Shown piece after piece: positions 34,365 to 46,175 of a DNA stretch of 64,000 bases. The notes below the pieces were generated by a model. It was not told the DNA's origin and made no database searches. It saw only the letters and a list, made by a program, of their open reading frames with translations. Origin of the DNA: Paraspadella gotoi (Eukaryota > Chaetognatha); the NCBI GenBank assembly GCA_051294375.1, contig CM119264.1:30632091-30696090 (forward strand), in the 5' to 3' direction. Each line of letters opens with the position of its first letter. Position 1 is the stretch's first letter. The translations under genes and the position numbers were made by a program.

Positions 34365-35155
34365 CAACTTGGATTCCTCCCACACGGGATTCCTCCACGC
34401 GGGATTCCTCCCCATGGGATTCCCTCCACGACGGGATTCCTCCCACACGGATTCCTCCCCGCGGGATTACTCCCACACGGAATTCCTCCAAGGAAATTCC
34501 TCCACACGGGATTACCTCCGTCATGGGAATTCCTCCCCATAGAATTCCTCCACACGGGATTCCTCCCAGGCACGGGAATTCCTCCCCAAAGAATTCCTCC
34601 ACGCGGATTCCTCCGCACACGGGAATTCCTCCCATGCGGGATTCCCACACGGGAATTCCTCCCACGCGGGATTCCTCCCACACGGGATTCCTCCACACGG
34701 GTATTCCTCCCACCGCTGGATTCCTCCCACACGGGATTCCTCCGCACCGCGGGATTCCTCCCACGCAGGATTCCTCCTATGTGTGTCACTCCCACAGACG
34801 GGATTCATCCACACGGGATTCCTCCCCGGGGAATTTCCTCGCCACAGGTCGGGATTTCCTCGCACGCGGATTACTCCACACGGGATTGCCTCCCACACGG
34901 GAAATTCCCTCCCACACGGGATTCCTCCCTCGCGGGATTCCTCCCAACGGGATTCCTCCGCACAGCGGGATTCCTCCCACACGGAGGATTCAGCTCCCAC
35001 GCGGATTCCTCCACACACAGGATTTCCTTCCCACCGGGATTCCTATCCCACACAGGATTCCTCCCACATGGGATTCCTCCGCACGCAGGATTTCCTCCCA
35101 CAAACGAATTCTCCCACACGCGATTTCCTCCCACACGGGGGATTCCTCCCTTAAA
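34365..35155 (+). repeat. GGATTCCTCC minisatellite, left array
   Basis: More than 40 units of about 16 bp built on GGGATTCCTCCCACAC with frequent one- or two-base insertions and deletions. The reverse-complement array is at 35680-36367. Long open frames on both strands (over 300 codons on the plus strand) are produced by the repeat because 16-bp units with indels rarely make stops; they are not taken as genes. Confidence 0.95.
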
Positions 35156-35679
35156 TTGTATTAACTTTCTTGTTGCATGTTCTTGTTTCAAGGCGAAAAA
35201 AACTGATTCATTAAAATAAAATTTTGTGTGTGGGTAGGAAAGTATGTGATAAAGCTGAATATAAATTTTTTTGATGTAATCGTATGTTTGTGGAATAAAG
35301 TTCAAATTAGGAAAACCAAAAGACACATTTATTTGAATTTTTTAAAGTTTCTCTCTCTCTAATCTCTCTCTGATTGATTGCATTGATTGATTGACGCAAA
35401 ATTAATGCCAAATGTGATCAAAAATATGCCAGTTGACCAAATTCCTTGCAGGTTAACAAAATTATGCAGTTGACCGGCAATTATTGGCCTGTTGACCAAT
35501 TATGCCAGTTTACCCAAATTTTGTCAGTTGGAACACAAAGTAATGCTAGTTGACGCAATTGCTAAGTTGATTTAAATTATGCAAGTTGAACGCAAGTTAG
35601 CTTATTAACCACTTAATTATGTAGGCAGAATCCCGAACATTGTTTGCCTCAAACTTGTTTTTTTTTTTATTGGACGTGG
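35156..35679 (+). repeat. Spacer between inverted arrays, with a GCCAGTTGACC minisatellite and dispersed repeat B
   Basis: 35205-35265 contains a TTTTGTGTGTGGGTAGGAAA word shared with 63060-63090. 35420-35600 holds about eight diverged copies of a unit around AATTATGCCAGTTGACC. 35620-35660 contains CATTGTTTGCCTCAAACTTG, shared in diverged form with 63300-63335. So parts of this spacer and of 63.0-63.3 kb appear to belong to one repeat family. Confidence 0.75.
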
Positions 35680-36367
35680 GAAGAAATCCCGCGTGGGAGG
35701 AAATCTGTTGTGAGAGGAATCCCTCTGTGTGGGAGGAATCCCGTGTGGGAGGAATACCGTGTGGGAGGAATCCCGTGTGGGGAGGATCCCGCGTGGGAGG
35801 AATCCGCATGGGAGGAATCCGCGTGGGAAGGAATCCCCGTGGGAGGAATCCCGTGTGGGAGGAATCCCGCATTGGGAGGATATCCCCGCGTGGAGGAATA
35901 ACCGTGTGGGAGGAATCCCGCGTGGGAGGGAATCCGTGTGGGAGGAATCCCGCGTGGGAGGAATCCAGTGTGGGAGGAATCCCGGCGTGGGAGGATCCCG
36001 TCATGGAGTGAATCCCGCAGTGGGAGGAATTCCGGTGTGGGAGGATCCCGTGTGGGGAGGAATCCGCGTGGGAGGAATCCGCGCATGGGAGGAATCCGTG
36101 TGGGAGGAATTCCATTGCGCGTGAGGAGGAATCCCCGCTTGGGGAGGTAATTTCCATGGGGAAGGAATTCTAGTTTGGGGAGGAAACCCGTGTGGGTAGG
36201 AATCCCGCGTGGGAGGAATTCCTTTTGGGAGGAATCCCGTGTGGGAGGAATTCTTTGGAGGAATCCGCGGGTGTGGGAGCAAATTCCATTGGAGGAATCC
36301 CTTTGGGAGGAATCCCGTTGTGGGAGGAAACCCGTGTTGGGTAGGTTAATCCCGCGTAGGAGGAATT
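35680..36367 (-). repeat. GGATTCCTCC minisatellite, right (inverted) array
   Basis: About 40 units of the reverse complement, seen as GGAATCCCGTGTGGGA on the plus strand. It ends at a 25-N gap. Same noise style as the left array. Confidence 0.95.
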
Positions 36368-36392
36368 NNNNNNNNNNNNNNNNNNNNNNNNN
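36368..36392. other. Assembly gap, 25 N
   Basis: Lies between the inverted minisatellite array and the first copy of block X. Confidence 0.99.
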
Positions 36393-39057
36393 GGCTTTAC
36401 TCGTGCCCCGCAACGCTCACTGAAAATCCAGTCAAGTAAGTTATTCTTCACATTTTTCTAATTAAAAAATCACGAAAAACTCAGATGTAAATTTTGGGAT
36501 TTGTATTGATAGAGAAGCCGCGCAATAAATGGCGATAATAAAAAGTTTTTAAGAAGGAAAGAAATACATAAGAATTTTTCAAAAAACGGTGTAAAAAAAA
36601 GTTCTGAAAATTTTTTTTTGTATAAAAAAAAAAAAAAGAGAGATGAGAGAGAGCACGAGAGAGAAGCGTACGGAGGAGACGGAAGAGACGAGAGAGAGAT
36701 AGAGCACCTGACTCGTTTTTTTTAAACGATTCAGAAAAAAGCAGCGCCCTGAGTCAAAGTATATATGTTCTTTAGATAAGAAAAAAATAATCAGAATTTT
36801 CTAAAAACGAACGACTCACGCCAAGAGATCGTACAGAGAGCAACAGACGCAAACAAAGAGAGACAGAGACGAGACTGAACTCGTTTTAAACGATCAGTCA
36901 CAGAAAACGCAGCGTCTGATCAAATATATATGGTTTTTTTAGAAGAAAAAATAAAATAAAAGAAAGGCAAAAAATGTTACAATGCGTTTAACAATTGAAA
37001 TTTTCCAATTTTTTACAATCGGAGCTTTGTTAAAAGATTTTATTTTTATTTGGTTATAACAATTAACATATTAGCATTCCAATTTAAAAGTTATTTGCGG
37101 AGTTCCCATTTTTATTATAGATTTAAAAAAAATTTTTTGAAGTCTTCAAATCTTCAATATTATGTACTGCAATATGTAAATTAGATATTTAAAGCCATAT
37201 TCTATTGTATACTAATTTGGGATATTATAATGAGTACTATAATCTCATTTGGCATATTGCCAGTAAATCATCATGAAGTTGTAAATTCAAACAAAAAATT
37301 ACCTTATATCCAACATGCTAATAGAAGAAAATATCAAAGCTATTTCAAGATGTGAAGCCATATCCCTAAATTTATTAACTTACTTATGATCGCACAGCTT
37401 TTGTTTTAAAACTTTCTACCCATAAATTCATAATAATTTTTATTTAAAAAAAACGGTTAAGTCACAGCCAACATCCTATTAAAAGCGTAGTCAGTTTCAT
37501 TATATAGAAAATAACCAGCGCGACGACGACGACGACCGACGACCGCACGACGACCGACCGACTACGCTCACAAAAAGAAAGCAATCCTAAATCATTTTAT
37601 AGAGCCTGCAACCCGGCTTGTTTCGCCGGTCATGCCTCGATACAAAAAGCACGTACGCGACATGACGATGCAAAGAAAGAAAAGACGACTGAAGAAAAAG
37701 ACGAGATAGAAGAGACAGAATAGGAAGATGAAGCACGAACAAAAGCGACGACAGACAGAATGACGATGAAGAAAGAGACGGACAAAGAAGAACGAACGAC
37801 GACGATAGAAAAAACGAGAGAAAAGAGAGAAGAAGACGACAATAGGAGAAAAAGAAGACAGACGACTGGAAAAGACACGAGAAGACACACAACGATGACC
37901 GCAAACGACCAGCACGATGAGATGAAACAAGAGATGATGAAGACGACAATGGGGATGAAGAAGAAAGAAGACGGACGAAAGACGAAAAAAAACGACAAGA
38001 CGACGACTGAAGTGGAAAAGACGATGAAAAGAAAAGACATGAAGACGACTGAGAAAAGACGACGACGACGATGAAGAAAAAGAAGACGACGCAAGAAGAC
38101 GGACGACGAATGAAGAAAAAAGCGATGAAGAAACAAAAGCAGAAGACGACCGACTGAAGAGAAGAAGAAAAAGACGACTGCCACAGATGAAGAAAAAGAA
38201 GACGACGAAGAGAATACGACGATGAGGATGAAGAAAAAAGACGATGGAAGATGAGAAGACATAAAATAAGATGACAGAAAAGACAACGACGACGGAAATG
38301 AAGAAAAAGACGACGACGCAAGAAGAACACGACGGAAGAAAAAGACGATGCGAAAAGACCATAAAGACGCATATGAATAAGAAAAGACGATTGACGATGA
38401 CGACGAAAAAGCGACAAAAGACGACGATTTGAAGATGAGAAAAAAGGACGCGAGAAGACGACGATACGAAGAAAAAAAAATCGCGACATGTCGAGCATGG
38501 ATTAAGACGAGAAGACACCGTATATGACGACGACGATGCCGAACGTTTAAAAGAGGACGACAACGATGAGTTGACGATTCGTTCCAAAGGACAGTATTAA
38601 AACTCGGAAACACATTACAAATAAAATAACAGAATACATTGGAATGTCTTTTCGATACATTTGAACTTCTTTGTAGTTACTTCATTAAAAAGCCGAACGA
38701 ATAACGAGATGTAGAGAGTTGATTGAACTTTCAGCCTTTGCATTACTTTTGATGGCCTTAAACCAAGCTGTCAAAGTAGGGCAGAAGTATTTATTAATGA
38801 TGGTTTTATGCGTTGTACAATTCTACAAGAGTTCGCGTGTTCGCACGTTGTTCCGCTGACTTGTTCCCCGGGGGCCCTTTGAAGAAGGGGGTGAGCCATC
38901 TTCGAATGGTGGGGGAGCGGCGGGTAGTGACGGCACTGCGGGGCGGTGTGATTGGCGGGGAGAGGCGGGAAGCAGGCTTGAACCGCGGCGTGGAGTTCTC
39001 GACGTTTCTATGGCAACTGGGGCGACTCCGTTTCTCTTCTCTCAACTTTGTTCGTCG
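36393..39057 (+). repeat. Block X, copy 1 (direct repeat)
   Basis: Matches 43604-45969 in direct orientation, offset 7,211 bp at the start. The first 1,279 bp (36393-37671) appear identical by eye; after that, in a GAC/GAA-rich array (37672-38590), the copies are alignable but noisy, and the last part (38590-39057) is again similar with small indels. The block is AT-rich in its first half. The first 43 bases are the end of a possible exon (see 43436-43646) including its GTAAGT donor. Large Ser/Phe-rich frames in the GAC array are shadows. Confidence 0.92.
37500..38590 (+). repeat. GAC/GAA-rich degenerate array in block X
   Basis: About 1 kb of GACGAC, GAAGAAAAAG and GATGAAG words with no fixed unit. 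The counterpart in copy 2 is 44720-45620. Minus-strand frames of over 300 codons rich in Ser, Phe, Val and Arg arise from this composition and are not supported as genes. Confidence 0.85.
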
Positions 39058-40672
39058 TCATGTTTTGACGCTGGAGTCAAAGAGTTGTGAAGGGAGGAGA
39101 GGCGTGGCAGTCGTTGTCGAGAGGCCTGTTCGTATTGTGCCAATCCTCGGATGGTCGACGCTCAGCATAGTCGCTTATCTGATTTCATTTGTCGCCTGAA
39201 ATCCTGAAAAGCAATGGCGCCGTGATGTTTGGCCATTCAGTCTCTCTTTTTTCCATTTTGCCGACAGTTTCAGTCGTGTTTGTTGACAAGAGACCGAATT
39301 CAGTGAGAAATATGAGAAGGCGATGTCAAAGGGAATGTCAGCTAGTTGTCATAGTTGTCACTAGCTTGCAACCTTACGAAGTCAGAATGGGGGAGTTGAG
39401 CCGTTGCGACGCAAAGGTCCAAGCCGTTGTCCCGCGTATTTTGCCGGGTCAGTTTCACTGTCGAGAGTGCCGTGAGTAAAATGAAGTTAAGATGAGGATC
39501 GAAAAGCAGAAAGGAAAACAGGGATATTGCAGTAAGGAATGCTATTGAGGTAAGTTCCTGTCTGGAGTCGGAATGAAGATGCGAGTAAAAAAATCCAGTG
39601 AGAAAGTGAACGATAAAAATTGTTGCAAGAGTAAAATGCTTGAGAATGAATGGATGCAGCAAGTGAATGGAATAGTAAAGTAACAGGAGAGAAGTCGAAT
39701 GGTAAAGAGTGAATTGTGAAGAGCTGAAAGGATGTGGAATTAATGGAGAGAGTTAATGATAAAGAAGTAATGGCAGCAGAAGTGAATTGCTGAATGGGTT
39801 AGAAAGTGAATTCACGTGAATTGTGAAAATCTCGGCGACTTCAGAGTCGGAAAACTCGACAAGAAGACAAGAAGAGATTTTGAGGAGGTGAAAAGCGTCT
39901 GTCGCCTTCACGGCAACACGATGACACACCTTGTTGGCAACGGCGATCACCCCAAGTGCACTGGAGGTCTCACGAATGTCACTGAATGGCACCGAGTAGG
40001 CCCGAAGCGCGACACTGGATGGCACGAGTGGCACTGGATGGCATTGAGTGCACTGGACAGGACTGCGATAGCACCATATGGCTGCCGCAGCGACACTGCG
40101 ATAGCAACTAGATGTCCCCGAGTGGGCCTTGGTAATAGTCCTGAGTGGCACCAAGATGGCACCAGATGGAACCGCGAAAGGTGAAGTTCTCGCAGCAGAC
40201 GCGATGAAAAGATCACGTCGGTGCACTTTTGGCGTGCAGAGAGGGAAGGAGGACGGTAGAAGAGGGAGCGGTGGGGGGAAGAAAGGAAAGGCAGTAGGAA
40301 GAAAGGAAAGGAGGAAGGAGGAAAGGGATAGGGATGGAAGGAGATGAAAGGGAAGAAGGAGGGAAGGAGGGAGGATGGAGAAAAGGGAAAGGCAGGCAGG
40401 GGAAGGAGGAAGGCGAGGAAAGGGAGGAAAGGAAGAGTGGAGGAGGAAGGAAGGGATGGATAGGAAAGCGAGAAGGAGGGAGGGAAGGAGGGAGAAAGAA
40501 GGGAAGGGAAGGAGAAGGAAGAGGGAAGAATGAATGGGAAAGAGAAGGAAGCGCAAGGGAAGAAGCGAGAAGCAGAAGAGATAAGGATGTGGGAGGATTT
40601 TGGTGAGTGTGCGCGTTGTGAATGTTCGCGGAAAGGATCGGAAAAAAAGGAGTTTTCATTTTGTGATTATCG
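39058..40672 (+). repeat. Block Y, copy 1 (inverted repeat 5, left arm)
   Basis: Reverse complement of 42078-43603. Includes an AGTGAATGG-type minisatellite (39600-39830), a degenerate GTGGCACTGG decamer array (39925-40170), and a GGAAGGAGG purine stretch (40230-40560). Anchors: 39060-39115 with 43560-43603, 39955-39990 with 42735-42780, 40610-40660 with 42085-42130. Confidence 0.9.
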
Positions 40673-40674
40673 GA

Positions 40675-40990
40675 GGTGTTTTGATGTGAGCGAGGTCAAC
40701 GAATTTGACCGCGGAAAGTGAAAGGAGGAGAGCAAGATGGAAGGAGGAAGAGAGCAAGGAGGTAAGAGGAGGAGGATGCAGAAGAAGGAGCGAAGGGAAA
40801 GGGGAGAGGGAGAAAAGGAGGAAGAGCGACGAAGGAGGAAGGCAAGCGAGAGAAGCGAGGAAGAGGAAAAGAAGAAGAGAAGAATGAAAGGAAAAAAGGC
40901 GTCAAAAGGTATCCAAGACGAAGGAAGGTGAGGAATTTGTGACAACGGCTAAGGAAGAGGTGAGAACATGGATGAGACAGGGGTGATACA
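40675..40990 (+). repeat. Purine-rich module, copy 2
   Basis: Direct counterpart of 33905-34220. Both copies lead into a GGTGATACAGGGG-type minisatellite, which continues here for 0.9 kb. Confidence 0.85.
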
Positions 40991-41880
40991 GGGGTGATAC
41001 AGGGCGTTAGACAGGGGGTGATAAGGGTGAGACAGGGAGAAGTGGTGAGACATGAGTGAGATAGCGGGCTGAGACATCCGGCGTGAGACTATGATTGAGA
41101 GAGGGGTTAACAGTGGGTGATACAAGCGGCGTGCAGTACATTGGACTGAAGACCAGGGGTGAGACACGGTGTGAGCACATGGATGAGACCAGGCGGTGCA
41201 GACAGGGGTGAGATCATGGATGAGGACATGGCATAGACCAGAGGGTGAGACAGGGCGTGAGACATGGTATGCAGACAGGGGTGAGCACAGTCGGTGAGAC
41301 CATGCGATGAGCGGGCGCGTGGGTGCATTACCCAGGCCGCGTGAGAACAGGGGTGCAGACCATGTGGATTGAGGAACGGGGTTTAGTACAGGGGTGAGCA
41401 CGAGCGCTGGCTTAGGACAGGGGTGAGACCATGGATGAGACAGGGAGACCAGGGTGCATACAGTTGGTGTGATACAGGGCTGAGACGAAGGGGTGCAGAC
41501 CAGGATGAGACGGGGGTGCATACAGGGGCTGAGTACAGGGGTTTTAGACAGGGGTGAGACAGGGGTTCAGAAGGATGCGAGACGGGGTGATACAAGAGGC
41601 GCGTGAGACAGGTGAGACAGGGGTGATACAGGGTGAGACCAGGGGTGAGACATGGATGAGACAGGGTGCATACAGGGTGAGACAGCAGTCAGACAAATGG
41701 AGAGACGGCGGGTGATACAGGCGTGAACAGGGGTTAGACAGGGGTGCCAGATCATGCTGATGAGACAGGGGTGAGACAGGCGGTGATACAGCGGGTATAC
41801 AGGGGTTGAGACAGCGGGTGAGACATGGCATGAGGACGGGCCGCGTGATACATGGCGTGAGAAAAGTTTTAAAAATAGAA
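40970..41880 (+). repeat. GGGGTGAGACA minisatellite (block Z)
   Basis: About 60 degenerate units, mostly 12-15 bp, of GGGGTGAGACAGG / GGGTGATACAGG with inserted bases. It is the loop between the two Y blocks. The copy-1 module shows a short version at 34175-34300. Pro/His-rich frames on the minus strand are shadows. Confidence 0.92.
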
Positions 41881-42077
41881 GCCTGATGAAAAAAGCGTGA
41901 GAGAACATGTGACATTAATTTTTTTTTTCTTCGCCGAATCGTCTTTGCTTGCTCTTCTTACGAATTCTCAAAAAGATTAAAAAATTATACTGCGAGAGAA
42001 AAATAAGTCCTGTCTGAACTATTTTTAAAAATTTGAGATACAGAACAGAATGAAACAAACTTAAACTCGAATTTTCC
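41881..42077. other. Short spacer between Z and Y
   Basis: AT-rich, no match to other parts noticed and no gene seen. Confidence 0.6.
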
Positions 42078-43603
42078 CTCCTAATCACAATGAAAACTCT
42101 TTTTTCCGATCCTTTCCCGACATTCACAACCCACACTCACCAAATCCTTCCCCATCCTTATCTTTTCTTCCTCCTTCCTCCCTTTTCTTCCCATTTCATC
42201 TTCCTTCTCCTTTCCCTCTCCCTCTTCCTTCTTCTCCCTTCCCTCCTCTCCCTTCCTTCCTTCTCCTTCCTTCCCTCTCTCCTCCTTGCGCTTTCCCTCC
42301 TCCACTTCCTCCTCTCCGCTTTCCTCCTTCCTCCCTTTCCTCCCTCCTCCTTTTCCCTTTCCTCCATCCTCCCTTATCCTTCCCTCCTTCTTCCCTTTCA
42401 TCCTTCCTCCCTACCCTTTCCTCCTTCCTCCCTTTCCTTTCCTTCCTACTCCTTTCCTTTTTTCCCCCACCCTCCCTCTTCTACCTCCTCCTCCCTCTCT
42501 GCACCCAAAAGTCACCGACGTGATCTTTTCATCAGCGTCTGCTCGAGACTTCACCTTTCCGGTGCCATCTGGTGCCATCTGGTGCCACTCAGGGCTATCC
42601 AAGGCCACTCGGGGACATCTAGTGCTATCCAGTGTCGCTCGGCACCATATGGTGCTATCCAGTCCTGTCCAGTGCTACTCAATGCCATCCAGTGTCACTC
42701 GTGCCATCCAGTGTCGCTCGGGGCCACTCGGTGCCATTCAGTGACATTCGGAGACCTCCAGTGCCACTTGGGGTGATCCGTTGCCACAAGGTGTCATCGG
42801 TTGCCGTGAAGGCGACAGACGCTTTTCACCTCCTCAAAATCTTTCTTGTCTTCTTGGTCGAGTTTTCCGACTCTGAGTCGCCGATTTTCACAATTCACTG
42901 AATTCACTCTTCACCATTCGCAATTCACTTCTCTCCATTCACTTCTTTTCATTCACTCCTCTCCATTAATTCCGCATCTTTCACTCTTCACAATTCACTC
43001 TTTACCATTCACTTCTCTCCGTTCACTTTTATTCATTCACTTCTCTCCATTCATTCCTCAACTTTTACTCTTCACAATTTTTATCGTTCACTTTCCACTG
43101 GATTTTTTACTCGATCTTCATTCCGACTCCAGCAGAACTTACCTCAATACATTCCTTACCTCTAATTCCCGTTTTCCTTTTCTGTTTTCGTCCTCATCTT
43201 AACTCCTTTTACTCCCGCACTCTCGACAGTGAAACTGACCGCAAAATCGGGACAACCTGGACCTTTGCGTCCAACGGCTCAACTCCCCCATTCTGACTTC
43301 GTGGTTGCAACTACTGACAACTACTGACAACTACTGACATTCCCTTTGACATCGCGCTTCTCATATTTCTCACTGATTGGTCTCTGTCAACAAACACGAC
43401 TAAACTGTCGGCAAAAATGAAAAAAGAGAGACTCGATGGCCAACATCACGGCGCCATTGCTTTCAGGATTTCAGGCGACAAATGAAATCAAGATAAAGCG
43501 ACTATCTGAGCCGTCGACATCCGAGATTGGCACAATACGACAGGCCTCTCGACAACCTGCCAGCCTCTCCTCCCTTCACAACTCTATTGACTCCAGCGTC
43601 AAA
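42078..43603 (-). repeat. Block Y, copy 2 (inverted repeat 5, right arm)
   Basis: Contains in order CCTTCC pyrimidine-rich sequence (42140-42500), the decamer array as GTGCCATCCA-like units (42565-42780), a 15-bp minisatellite around TTCACTTCTCTCCAT (42895-43075), and a unique end that carries the start of the possible exon at 43436. Confidence 0.9.
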
Positions 43604-43646
43604 GGCTTTACTCGTGCCCCGCAACGCTCACTGAAAATCCAGTCAA
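43436..43646 (+). other. Possible coding exon spanning the Y/X junction
   Basis: Open from the ATG at 43436 for 70 codons and then a strong splice donor, AA|GTAAGT (43647-43652). The translation is Ser/Thr/Ile-rich with no recognised domain, and the ATG context is poor. The last 43 bases and the donor recur exactly at 36393-36435. In the inverted copy of Y (39060-39240) the same sequence carries indels. No protein family is recognised, so it stays a candidate only. Confidence 0.2.
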
Positions 43647-45969
43647 GTAAGTTATTCTTCACATTTTTCTAATTAAAAAATCACGAAAAACTCAGATGTA
43701 AATTTTGGGATTTGTATTGATAGAGAAGCCGCGCAATAAATGGCGATAATAAAAAGTTTTTAAGAAGGAAAGAAATACATAAGAATTTTTCAAAAAACGG
43801 TGTAAAAAAAAGTTCTGAAAATTTTTTTTTGTATAAAAAAAAAAAAAAGAGAGATGAGAGAGAGCACGAGAGAGAAGCGTACGGAGGAGACGGAAGAGAC
43901 GAGAGAGAGATAGAGCACCTGACTCGTTTTTTTTAAACGATTCAGAAAAAAGCAGCGCCCTGAGTCAAAGTATATATGTTCTTTAGATAAGAAAAAAATA
44001 ATCAGAATTTTCTAAAAACGAACGACTCACGCCAAGAGATCGTACAGAGAGCAACAGACGCAAACAAAGAGAGACAGAGACGAGACTGAACTCGTTTTAA
44101 ACGATCAGTCACAGAAAACGCAGCGTCTGATCAAATATATATGGTTTTTTTAGAAGAAAAAATAAAATAAAAGAAAGGCAAAAAATGTTACAATGCGTTT
44201 AACAATTGAAATTTTCCAATTTTTTACAATCGGAGCTTTGTTAAAAGATTTTATTTTTATTTGGTTATAACAATTAACATATTAGCATTCCAATTTAAAA
44301 GTTATTTGCGGAGTTCCCATTTTTATTATAGATTTAAAAAAAATTTTTTGAAGTCTTCAAATCTTCAATATTATGTACTGCAATATGTAAATTAGATATT
44401 TAAAGCCATATTCTATTGTATACTAATTTGGGATATTATAATGAGTACTATAATCTCATTTGGCATATTGCCAGTAAATCATCATGAAGTTGTAAATTCA
44501 AACAAAAAATTACCTTATATCCAACATGCTAATAGAAGAAAATATCAAAGCTATTTCAAGATGTGAAGCCATATCCCTAAATTTATTAACTTACTTATGA
44601 TCGCACAGCTTTTGTTTTAAAACTTTCTACCCATAAATTCATAATAATTTTTATTTAAAAAAAACGGTTAAGTCACAGCCAACATCCTATTAAAAGCGTA
44701 GTCAGTTTCATTATATAGAAAATAACCAGCGCGACGACGACGACGACCGACGACCGCACGACGACCGACCGACTACGCTCACAAAAAGAAAGCAATCCTA
44801 AATCATTTTATAGAGCCTGCAACCCGGCTTGTTTCGCCGGTCATGCCTCGATACAAAAAGCACGTACGCGACATGACGATGCCAAGAAAAAGAAAAGACG
44901 ACGCAAGAAGGACGACGATAGAAGATGAAGAACTAGGAAAGAAGCACCGAACAAGAAGCGACGACGACAGATGCAAGAAAAAGAGACGGAGCGAAGAAGA
45001 ACGAACGACGACGATTGAAGAAAAAAGAAGACGACGAGAAAGACGACGACGCACGATGAAGAAAAAGAAGACCGCTACGACGACCGCACGATCGCACGAT
45101 GAAGAACAAGAATGACTGAACCGACGACGGCATGAAGAAAGAAGACGGAGAAAAAGACCGACGACACGAGTGAAGGAAAAAGAAGACGACGAAGAACGCA
45201 CGATCGAACGATGAAGAAAAAAACACAGGAAGACGACGATCAGAAGACAAAAGGACGACGATGCAGACAGGAAATGCAAGAAAAAGGCGAATGACGACGA
45301 CGTGAAGAGAGAAGAAGACAACAGAAACGACGACGATGAAGAAAAAATAGACGACGAAGAAGTACGACGATGGAAGATGAGAAAAAAAGAGACGAAAATG
45401 AACGATGTAAGAAAAAATAGACCGACGACAAAGACAATGTCGACGGACAATGATTACAAAACGAAGACGACGTACGCATAAACGGACGGATCTACTAGAC
45501 GAAACGACAGAGAAGACGACGACGCGATTAAGAAGATGATAAGACGACGACACGATCATTTTGCAAGACTCGAGACGCAAGACGACAACCGCAACGGATT
45601 GCATGAAGAAAACCTAAGACGACGACGATGACGTTTGAAAACGAATTTGTTCCAAAGGACAAAAACTCGGAAACACATTACAAATAAAATAAGCAGAATA
45701 CATGATATCCGAACTCTCTTCTCTGCTCTACCAACAGGATTGTTCTACCGCTTTGACTCTCGGTCGAGGGCGGTTGATGGTAGGGGGGGTGGAGGGCCAG
45801 ATTTCGAATGGTGGGGAGCGGCGGAGTAGTGCGACGGCGCGGCTGCCGTTGATTGGCGCGGGAGAGGCGGGAAGCGGCTTAACCGGCGTTGGAGTTCTCG
45901 ACGTTTCTATGGCAAACTGGGGCGACTCCGGTTTCTCTTTTCCAACTTTGTTCGTCGTCATTTTTTGAC
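43604..45969 (+). repeat. Block X, copy 2 (direct repeat)
   Basis: Partner of 36393-39057. It ends with TTTTTTGAC directly at a 25-N gap, the same point at which copy 1 passes into block Y. The GAC-rich interior is shorter here than in copy 1. Confidence 0.92.
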
Positions 45970-45994
45970 NNNNNNNNNNNNNNNNNNNNNNNNN
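45970..45994. other. Assembly gap, 25 N, end of block X copy 2
   Basis: Placed exactly where, by comparison with copy 1, block Y would be expected to begin. Confidence 0.99.
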
Positions 45995-46175
45995 CATCAT
46001 TATTGCCATCATTGCCATCATGTGCATCATAATTGCCATCGTTTCCGTCATTGCCATCACGGGCATCATTATTGCCATCGTTGCCATCACGTGCATCATT
46101 ATTGCCATCGTTGCCATCATAGCCATCATGTGCATCATTATTTCCATCGTTGCCATCATTGCCATCATTGAGGTT
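45995..46175 (+). repeat. ATTGCCATC minisatellite
   Basis: Nine-base ATTGCCATC/GTTGCCATC units grouped into a higher-order repeat of about 30-45 bp with CATGTGCATC or CACGTGCATC separators. The minus-strand frame is an Asn-Asp-Gly-rich repeat that stays open into unique sequence (to 46328), but no supporting gene signal is seen. Confidence 0.88.

Noticed and set aside
34365-36367. CRISPR-like array or repetitive secreted protein (over 300 codons open)
   Set aside because: Units are contiguous with no unique spacers of constant length, and the open frames exist in several frames and on both strands, as expected of a stop-poor minisatellite.
37587-38613. Minus-strand ORFs of more than 300 codons, Ser/Phe/Val-rich, in block X
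   Set aside because: Three overlapping frames are open at once because the strand is GAC/GAA-rich with few stops; the second X copy does not keep the frame.
44803-45604. Minus-strand ORFs of 215-223 codons in block X copy 2
   Set aside because: Same low-complexity effect; no domain, and no agreement in length or sequence with copy 1.
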